Assembly (NCBI GenBank): GCA_026193355.1
Contig: JAPHTL010000082.1
Coordinates: forward strand, 1 to 13,308
Direction: 5' to 3'
Source: Rhodospirillales bacterium
GTDB taxonomy: Bacteria > Pseudomonadota > Alphaproteobacteria > Rhodospirillales > JAPHTL01
Length of the DNA: 13,308 nt
In this document: positions 8,003-13,308 of the stretch, in pieces
How positions within the stretch are numbered: position 1 is the first letter of the stretch
Layout of the letters: each line of letters opens with the position of its first letter
Position numbers and translations under genes: made by a program
The notes under the pieces: model-generated
Seen by the model: only the letters and a program-made list of their open reading frames with translations
Told to the model about the DNA's origin: nothing
Databases searched by the model: none

Positions 8003-9271
8003 GTTGCGCCCGCCTTCCTTGGCGCGATACAGCGCCTCATCGGCCAGCTTCATGACATCAACAGGCGTCGCGCGTTCTTCATCCGGCTCACCCACGCCCA
8101 TACTGACCGTCACCGAAACCTTTTTGCCCCCTGCCTTTCCTTTCTTGGTCACCTTTGACGGCTTCTCTTCCGGGCGATCCTTGTCGCGCAACGTGAAGGA
8201 CGACGCCTGGATCGCCTTGCGCAGTGCTTCAAGGTGCCGATAGGCGTCTTCCTTGTTCTTGTTGGGGAAGACGACAGTGAATTCCTCACCGCCGTAACGG
8301 AACGCCTTGCCGCCGCCGGTAACCATCATCATGCGCGTCGCCACCATGCGCAGCACCTGATCGCCGACATCGTGGCCGTAGGTATCGTTGAATTTCTTGA
8401 AGTGATCCACGTCCAGCATGGTCAGGGTATAGCGGCCGCCCAACCGGTCCAGTTCAGTCAGCAGCGCCCGACGTCCGGGCAGGCCGGTCAGTTCATCGAG
8501 GAACGCCATGCGATAGGATTCCTGGATCAGGGCGAAAATCATCGCCAGCCCTGCGGCGGCGAAAAAGACGGTCGCGCCGTGTCCCTTGCCGACCAGATGC
8601 AGGGCAAGAAAGGCCGCGACCAGCGCCCCGGCGAAACCGCCTGCAAGAGGGGTCGCGCCACGCCAAAGCGCGCGAATGATCAGGAAAATCAGGGCAACGG
8701 CAAAAAGCAGAACGGCCGGTTGCGGCAAGGGCGTCCAGGAATCGTATTCGTGTGGCAGCAGCCGGAAACGCAAGGCCTCGGCGAGGAATCCCTGCACCGC
8801 CTTGGTCGATGCGGCATCAAGCCAGTAGTCCCCAACCGCAACGGCGGCCACGATTCCAACCTGAAGGCCCACGACGGCCAGTCGCGCAAAACCCCGTTCG
8901 CTCAGAAGGCCGCGCTCCCTGAATATTGAAAATGCGACAACATTGATGGGCAACAAAACCGAATAGGCGGCATAGACCACCCGCCCGTTAACCCCCTGAT
9001 CAGCGCCACCGGGCAAAAGCGCCACCGCCATCCAGTGCCCAAGCGCAAGCAGAAGAAGAACAAAGACGGCGCGGCTGCAATGAAACCACAGGGCCAGGAT
9101 CAACGCGGCGGCGAACACAGCGTAGGTCAGATAGGGGGCCACGGTACGCAGGGCCCACGACCCCTGATCAAGGTGCATGAGGACCGGATAACAGATCAGC
9201 AGCAGCCCGACAGGCAGCCCAAGCGCCGCCATCGAACGACCGAAGTCCCCACCGAAAACCTGCCGCAACAT
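7988..9271 (-). CDS. Membrane-bound diguanylate cyclase (GGDEF domain)
   Basis: Makes cyclic di-GMP from two GTP, the second messenger for attachment and motility. From the ATG at 9271 it has 427 residues. The first 250 hold about eight hydrophobic segments with no domain I recognise, perhaps a ligand or redox sensor. The GGDEF domain (about 251-427) begins with DELTGLPGRR, has the metal-binding LDVDHFKKFND and an intact active-site motif RYGGEEF (GGEEF at 327-331). The residues at the usual RxxD inhibitory site before it read TGGG, so product inhibition at that site is unlikely. A lysine-rich insert (about 363-384, with EEKPSKVTKKGKAGGKK) precedes the strand VSVTVSMGVG. AGAGAGGG stands just before the chosen ATG; a second ATG at 9310 and a frame open to 9397 are alternatives. 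No EAL domain is present. Confidence 0.92.
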   Translation of the reverse strand: MLRQVFGGDFGRSMAALGLPVGLLLICYPVLMHLDQGSWALRTVAPYLTYAVFAAALILALWFHCSRAVFVLLLLALGHWMAVALLPGGADQGVNGRVVYAAYSVLLPINVVAFSIFRERGLLSERGFARLAVVGLQVGIVAAVAVGDYWLDAASTKAVQGFLAEALRFRLLPHEYDSWTPLPQPAVLLFAVALIFLIIRALWRGATPLAGGFAGALVAAFLALHLVGKGHGATVFFAAAGLAMIFALIQESYRMAFLDELTGLPGRRALLTELDRLGGRYTLTMLDVDHFKKFNDTYGHDVGDQVLRMVATRMMMVTGGGKAFRYGGEEFTVVFPNKNKEDAYRHLEALRKAIQASSFTLRDKDRPEEKPSKVTKKGKAGGKKVSVTVSMGVGEPDEERATPVDVMKLADEALYRAKEGGRNRISA

Positions 9272-9404
9272 GTGCCCTCTCTGAGCCTGTCTACGAAAAT
9301 GCCGCACCATCGGCACTTTCCCATCCTTGAGGGAACCCCAAATTATTGAACATTCGGTTAACGGCGGGGCTTCCAAACCTGCCCGGAAGGCGACCATGGG
9401 CTAC

Positions 9405-9435
9405 TGGACTGGCCCGCACGCCCGGTTTATATAAT
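9405..9435 (+). promoter_or_regulatory. Possible promoter of the DUF1178-DUF423-mscS operon
   Basis: A perfect TATAAT lies at 9430-9435, about 48 bases before the first start codon. The best -35 candidate is TGGACT (9405-9410), four of six matches but with a long 19-base spacer. The 211-base gap also has to hold the promoter of the divergent cyclase gene, for which I see only an AATAAT on the minus strand near 9345. Confidence 0.35.
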
Positions 9436-9482
9436 CGCTATAACTTCACTTTCTAATCATCGCCCACCGGAGAGGCCCATCC

Positions 9483-9734
9483 ATGATCAAGTACGCGTTG
9501 ATATGTTCGAAGGACCACGTTTTCGACGAATGGTTCGACAGCATGGCGGACTATGACGTCAGGAAGGCTGGTAAAAAGCTGAAATGCCCGACCTGCGGCG
9601 ACAAGAAAGTGACCAAATCCCTGATGGCGCCAGCCGTCGCGTCGTCACATTCCACAGCGCCCGCCCCTGCGCCCACATGCGGCGCGGCCAGCGGTTGCGC
9701 CACGGGCATGTGTCCCATGGCCGGTCGGGGCTGA
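9483..9734 (+). CDS. Short DUF1178-family zinc-ribbon protein
   Basis: An 83-residue protein whose first 52 residues match the start of the DUF1178 family: MIKYALIC, then HVFDEWFDSMADYD, then CPTCGDKKVTKSLMAP. Cys8, His12, Cys35 and Cys38 look like a zinc-ribbon site. From memory family members run to roughly 140-160 residues; here the second half is replaced by a low-complexity Ala-Pro-Ser stretch and a cysteine-rich end (Cys66, Cys72, Cys77). No frame continuation resembling the lost half is seen downstream, where the next gene starts within ten bases, so this is a short natural version or an old deletion, not a recent frameshift. GGAGAGG is seven bases before the ATG. First gene of a three-gene operon. 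Molecular role unknown; the related FmdB-type zinc ribbons are presumed regulatory. Confidence 0.85.
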   Translation: MIKYALICSKDHVFDEWFDSMADYDVRKAGKKLKCPTCGDKKVTKSLMAPAVASSHSTAPAPAPTCGAASGCATGMCPMAGRG

Positions 9735-9744
9735 GGGCGCGCGC

Positions 9745-10143
9745 ATGTTCCCCTGGCTTTTCATCACTGGGATCAGCGGCGCCGTCGCCGTTCTGGCGGG
9801 CGCCTATGGCTGGCACTGGATCGAATACAGCGACGCCGCCATGAAGGACATCTTCAACGTCGGTGTGCAGTACCATATGTGGCATACCCTGGTCCTGCCC
9901 GCCGTCGCCTGGCTTTCGACGCGAAGCGACGTCCCGCGCCTTGCCGTCAGGGTTGCGGGTTGGGGTTTCGCCATCGGAATGGTGCTCTTTTCGGGAACCC
10001 TTTATTATATGGGGCTGACCGGCGACGTCCTGGTCAAAGGGGCTGCGCCCGTTGGCGGGTTTTTCCTTATCGCCGGTTGGCTGGCCCTTTCGTGGGCGGG
10101 GATTGCGGCATGTCGCGCGGCGAAATGCGCTGCATCTGAATAA
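9745..10143 (+). CDS. DUF423 family small membrane protein (YgdD-like)
   Basis: A 132-residue inner-membrane protein with four hydrophobic segments (roughly 3-22, 43-58, 67-89, 101-124). Conserved family blocks are seen: FNVGVQYHMWHTLVL, GMVLFSGTLYYMGL and APVGGFFLIAGWLAL. Length fits the family (about 120-130). The function of DUF423 is not known. The ribosome binding site GAGGG overlaps the stop codon of the DUF1178 gene and is seven bases from the ATG, so the two genes are likely translated together. The MscS gene starts 11 bases after its stop. Confidence 0.93.
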   Translation: MFPWLFITGISGAVAVLAGAYGWHWIEYSDAAMKDIFNVGVQYHMWHTLVLPAVAWLSTRSDVPRLAVRVAGWGFAIGMVLFSGTLYYMGLTGDVLVKGAAPVGGFFLIAGWLALSWAGIAACRAAKCAASE

Positions 10144-10154
10144 CGGAGAACATC

Positions 10155-11003
10155 ATGGATACGGTGAATGACGCCTATACGAACCTTGAAGGTGTAATCA
10201 ACGAAGTCATCACGATCCTCAGCACCTATGCGCTGGACGTGATCGGCGCTTTCGCCATCCTGGCCATCGGCGTGTGGCTGTCGGGCAAGGTGAACGTCTG
10301 GCTCGGCAAGGGGATGCGCAAGACCAAGAAGGTCGATGAAACCCTGATCACCTTCTTCGCCAGCATGGGACGCTACATCGTCCTGGCGGTCACCGTCATC
10401 GCCGTTCTCGGACAGTTCGGCATACAGACGGCCAGCCTGCTTACCGTCCTCGGCGCCGCGGGCCTCGCCATCGGCCTTGCATTGCAGGGAACCCTTTCCA
10501 ATGTTGCCGCCGGGGTCATGCTGCTGCTGTTCCGTCCCTTCAAGGTGGGCGATTTCATCACCGCCGGCGGACATTCGGGAACGGTCAAGGCGCTGAACCT
10601 GTTCTTCACGGAAATGGCGACCGGCGACAACGTGCGAATCACCGTTCCCAACAGCAAGATCTGGGGCGACTCGCTCAGCAACTTCTCGGCAAACCCGACC
10701 CGTCGCGTCGATCTGACCTTCGGCGTTTCGTACAACGACGACATCGACAAGGCGATGGACACCATCCGCAGCGTCTATGGCGAGGATACGCGGGTCAAGT
10801 CCGACCCCGAACCGTTCCTCGTAGTGTCCAACCTTGGTGAAAGTTCGGTCGATTTGCTGTTGCGCGTATGGGTCGACAGCGGAGACTACTGGGGCGTTCG
10901 TTTCGACCTGACCAAGGCGATCAAGCAACGGTTCGACAAGAACGGCATTTCGATCCCGTTCCCCTCACGCACCGTCTATCACGTCGGCAAGGCCGGCGAG
11001 TAA
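10155..11003 (+). CDS. mscS: Small-conductance mechanosensitive channel MscS
   Basis: A 282-residue inner-membrane channel that opens under membrane tension to release solutes during hypo-osmotic shock. Length and layout match E. coli MscS (286). Three membrane helices are visible: TM1 (24-46), TM2 (68-88) and TM3 (93-126). TM3 has the packed glycine/alanine pattern GAAGLAIGLALQG at 100-112; Leu104 and Leu108 align with the two pore-gate leucines of E. coli MscS, and Gly112 with its kink. FRPFKVGDFI starts the beta domain, and the alpha/beta end includes RVWVDSGDYW and ISIPFPSRTV. GGAG lies six bases before the ATG. Last gene of the operon with the DUF1178 and DUF423 genes; it converges on polA. 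Confidence 0.96.
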   Translation: MDTVNDAYTNLEGVINEVITILSTYALDVIGAFAILAIGVWLSGKVNVWLGKGMRKTKKVDETLITFFASMGRYIVLAVTVIAVLGQFGIQTASLLTVLGAAGLAIGLALQGTLSNVAAGVMLLLFRPFKVGDFITAGGHSGTVKALNLFFTEMATGDNVRITVPNSKIWGDSLSNFSANPTRRVDLTFGVSYNDDIDKAMDTIRSVYGEDTRVKSDPEPFLVVSNLGESSVDLLLRVWVDSGDYWGVRFDLTKAIKQRFDKNGISIPFPSRTVYHVGKAGE

Positions 11004-11021
11004 TTCGCAATCAGGGGCGGC

Positions 11022-11054
11022 AGGCGCAACCCATCAACGGGGATCAATGCGCCT
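11022..11054. repeat. Inverted repeat between convergent mscS and polA ends
   Basis: AGGCGCA (11022-11028) and TGCGCCT (11048-11054) are perfect seven-base arms, with CCC and GGG able to pair inside the loop. The right arm includes the last codons of polA. A hairpin here could stabilise or end both transcripts, but no T run follows on either strand, so I do not call it a terminator. Confidence 0.35.
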
Positions 11055-13308
11055 CCCCCCAGTTTTTTCCCGCCCCGACATCGACGGTCAGCGGAACGGA
11101 CAGCGCCGCCGCCCCTTCCATCACCCGCCTGACGACATCCCTGGTCGCATCGACCTGTGCGGCGGGAACCTCGAAAACCAGTTCATCGTGAACCTGAAGC
11201 AGCATCCCGGCATCCAGCCCGGCAGCCTTCAATTCGCCGGGAAGTCGGATCATGGCGCGCTTGATGATATCCGCCGCACCGCCCTGGATCGGCGCATTGA
11301 TCGCCGCGCGTTCGGCGAAATTGCGTACGGACGGGTTGCGATCGGCGATTCCGCGAAGGTGCACCTTGCGGCCGTAAAGAGTCGATACGAAGCCCTGCTT
11401 GCGGGCTTGTTCCTTCGTTTCATCCATATAGGCGCGAATGCCCGGATACTTTTCGAAATAGGCTTCGATATAGGCCGCCGCCTCGCCCCGCCCGATGCCC
11501 AGCTGGTTGGCAAGCCCAAAGGCCGAAATGCCATAGACGATACCGAAATTGATGGCCTTCGCCTTCCGCCGCACCATCGGGTCCATGCCCTCGATGGGTA
11601 CGCCGAACACCTGTGAAGCGGTCAGCGCGTGGATATCGACATCATTGCGGAAAGCATCCTTCAGGACATCAATGCCCGCGACATGGGCCAACAGGCGCAG
11701 CTCGATCTGGGAATAATCGGCCGACAGCAGCACATGGCCGTCCTTCGGCACGAAGGCGCAGCGGATCTTGCGCCCCTCCTCGGTGCGTATCGGAATGTTT
11801 TGCAGGTTAGGATCGGACGAGGCCAGCCGCCCCGTCGTCGTCGCAGCCATGGAATACGATGTATGCACCCGTCCCGTATCGGGGTTGATCTGCCCCAGCA
11901 GTGCGTCCGTATAGGTGCTTTTAAGCTTCGCCAGCTGCCGCCAGTCGAGAACACGGGCCGGCATGTCGTGACCCTGAGCGGCCAGTTCCTCAAGGATTTC
12001 CGCCCCCGTCGCATAAGCGTCGGACTTGCCGCTTTTCTTGCCGCCGGGAAGGCTCATGTCCTCGAACAGGACCTCGCCCAGCTGCTTGGGTGAACCAACG
12101 TTGAACTCCCGCCCCGCCAGCTTGTGGATTTCCGTTTCCAAGTCGGCGAGTCGCACGGCGAAATCATCGGAGAGTTCGCGCAGCCGCGCCGCATCGACGC
12201 GGATGCCGCGGCGCTCCATGTCGACAAGCACGGGAACGAGGGGCCGTTCAAGGGTCTCGTAAACCGTGACCATGCGTTCAGCCAGCAGGCGGGATTTCAA
12301 AAGCCCATGCAGGCGCAGGGTGATATCCGCATCCTCCGCCGCATAATCCCGCGCCGCTTCCAGCGGCACGTAATCAAACGTCACCGCCTTGCGGCCCGTC
12401 CCCACGACATCCTTGAACTTCACCGTTTCCACACCAAGGTGCAGATCCGCCAGTTCATCCATGCCATGGCCGTGCGCACCGGCGTCGAGCACATAGGACA
12501 ACAGCATGGTGTCGTCGATGGGATCGATACGCAGGTCGTATCGGGCCAGCACCAGCATGTCGTACTTGATGTTCTGGCCGATCTTGAGAACCGCGGGGTC
12601 TTCCAGAAGGCCCTTGAGCAGACTCAGGGCTTCGGCGCGCGGAATCTGCTTGATCTCATCTCCGTTGCCCCCGGCGTCACTCCCCCCATCGCCAAGATCG
12701 AACGCGCCCTGCGCCGCCGCCACCTTGTGAGCAAGGGGGATGTAGCAGGCCCGGCCCGGCTCAATGGACAGGGAAACACCGACAAGGTCCGCGCGGATGG
12801 CGTCCAGGGAATTGGTTTCCGTATCAACCGCCACAACGCCCGCCGCGGTCGCCATGGCAATCCAGCGGGTCAGTGCGGCCACATCCTGCACCAGTTCGTA
12901 TTCGACCTTCTCGCCGGGCGGCTTTTCGGCGAGCGCGTTGTCTGGAGTCGTTGGCGCAGGCGCCCGCCCGGAATCCGGGGCAGCCGGCGCAGCCCTGCCT
13001 GTCGCCGCGCCGCCGAAACGCCCGCGAACCTTCGGGATGATGCGCTGGAAACCCTGTTCCTCCAGAAAGGCGATCAGGACGCCGGAATCGGGTTGGTTCA
13101 CGGAAAATGTATCAAGGGTCCTGTCGATCGGGACATCGTCGCGCAGGCGCACCAGCTCGCGCGAGATCCTTGCGCTTTCGGCAAACTCGATCAGGCGTTC
13201 ACGACGCTTTGGCTGCTTGATTTCTTCCGCATGGGCCAGCAGGTTTTCAAGATCACCATACTGGTTGATCAGTTCGGCCGCGGTCTTGACCCCGATGCCC
13301 GGCACACC
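11044..13308 (-). CDS. polA: DNA polymerase I, 5' end cut by window edge
   Basis: Polymerase for repair, gap filling and RNA primer removal. The 754 residues present lack roughly the first 180, which carry most of the 5'-nuclease domain. Counting from the Val codon at 13305: the helix-hairpin-helix of the 5' nuclease (GIGVKTAAELINQYG), an Ala-Pro-rich linker (about 97-132), the 3'-5' exonuclease (about 134-340) and the polymerase (about 345-753). Proofreading residues are intact: Asp161 and Glu163 (DTE), Asp249 (GQNIKYD) and Asp325 (YAAED). The polymerase has Asp530 in motif A (LSADYSQIE), Lys583, Phe587 and Tyr591 in the O-helix (KAINFGIVYG) and Asp707 in motif C (LQVHDE). Phe at the O-helix site is as in E. 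coli, which favours rejection of dideoxynucleotides. All three activities are thus expected, as in E. coli PolA and unlike family members with a dead exonuclease. Confidence 0.97.
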   Translation of the reverse strand, partial: GVPGIGVKTAAELINQYGDLENLLAHAEEIKQPKRRERLIEFAESARISRELVRLRDDVPIDRTLDTFSVNQPDSGVLIAFLEEQGFQRIIPKVRGRFGGAATGRAAPAAPDSGRAPAPTTPDNALAEKPPGEKVEYELVQDVAALTRWIAMATAAGVVAVDTETNSLDAIRADLVGVSLSIEPGRACYIPLAHKVAAAQGAFDLGDGGSDAGGNGDEIKQIPRAEALSLLKGLLEDPAVLKIGQNIKYDMLVLARYDLRIDPIDDTMLLSYVLDAGAHGHGMDELADLHLGVETVKFKDVVGTGRKAVTFDYVPLEAARDYAAEDADITLRLHGLLKSRLLAERMVTVYETLERPLVPVLVDMERRGIRVDAARLRELSDDFAVRLADLETEIHKLAGREFNVGSPKQLGEVLFEDMSLPGGKKSGKSDAYATGAEILEELAAQGHDMPARVLDWRQLAKLKSTYTDALLGQINPDTGRVHTSYSMAATTTGRLASSDPNLQNIPIRTEEGRKIRCAFVPKDGHVLLSADYSQIELRLLAHVAGIDVLKDAFRNDVDIHALTASQVFGVPIEGMDPMVRRKAKAINFGIVYGISAFGLANQLGIGRGEAAAYIEAYFEKYPGIRAYMDETKEQARKQGFVSTLYGRKVHLRGIADRNPSVRNFAERAAINAPIQGGAADIIKRAMIRLPGELKAAGLDAGMLLQVHDELVFEVPAAQVDATRDVVRRVMEGAAALSVPLTVDVGAGKNWGEAH

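Noticed and set aside
9272..9397. Longer N-terminus for the diguanylate cyclase (starts at 9310 or 9397)
   Set aside because: The extra residues precede the first membrane segment without any recognisable feature, and the AGAGAGGG site favours 9271. The 9310 start cannot be excluded.
10005..10928. Minus-strand open frame of 307 codons opposite mscS
   Set aside because: Covers conserved MscS coding sequence and has no recognisable domain or start signal.

Overview
The window is a GC-rich, densely packed stretch of ordinary bacterial chromosome. It most resembles an alphaproteobacterium: a ChvI-type response regulator next to a PEP carboxykinase gene, msrPQ, a MucR-free core-gene layout and the style of the PolA and TrkH sequences all fit. 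A member or relative of the Rhodospirillales is my best guess, but nothing in the sequence fixes the order. I see no rRNA, tRNA, CRISPR array, insertion sequence, integrase or phage gene. Base composition looks uniform by eye.

Left part (1-2940): the 3'-truncated ChvI-like response regulator gene (minus) diverges from a GTP-dependent PEP carboxykinase gene (plus). The 353-base region between them carries a likely chvI promoter, a short direct repeat, a terminator-shaped hairpin pointing toward chvI, and a long stem-loop in the carboxykinase leader. pckG ends at a strong terminator shared with the convergent gene.

Middle (2974-5944): a voltage-sensor-type potassium channel gene (minus), a two-cysteine DsrC/TusE-family gene (plus), and trkH (minus) encoding the membrane subunit of a Trk/Ktr potassium uptake system. 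The regulatory subunit TrkA is not in the window.

Right-middle (6046-9271): msrP-msrQ (minus) encode a Tat-exported molybdopterin methionine sulfoxide reductase and its haem-containing membrane partner, overlapping at TGATG. slyX (plus) and a membrane diguanylate cyclase gene (minus) follow.

Right part (9483-13308): a tightly spaced plus-strand operon holds a short DUF1178 zinc-ribbon protein, a DUF423 membrane protein and a small MscS channel. It converges on polA (minus), which enters from the right edge and lacks its first part.

Together the genes deal with gluconeogenesis and envelope-stress signalling, potassium and osmotic balance (channel, TrkH, MscS), periplasmic protein repair, c-di-GMP signalling and DNA repair. 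I do not see a new multi-gene system. The best leads are the GTP-type carboxykinase sitting beside chvI, the structured chvI-pckG intergenic region, and the isolated two-cysteine DsrC protein.
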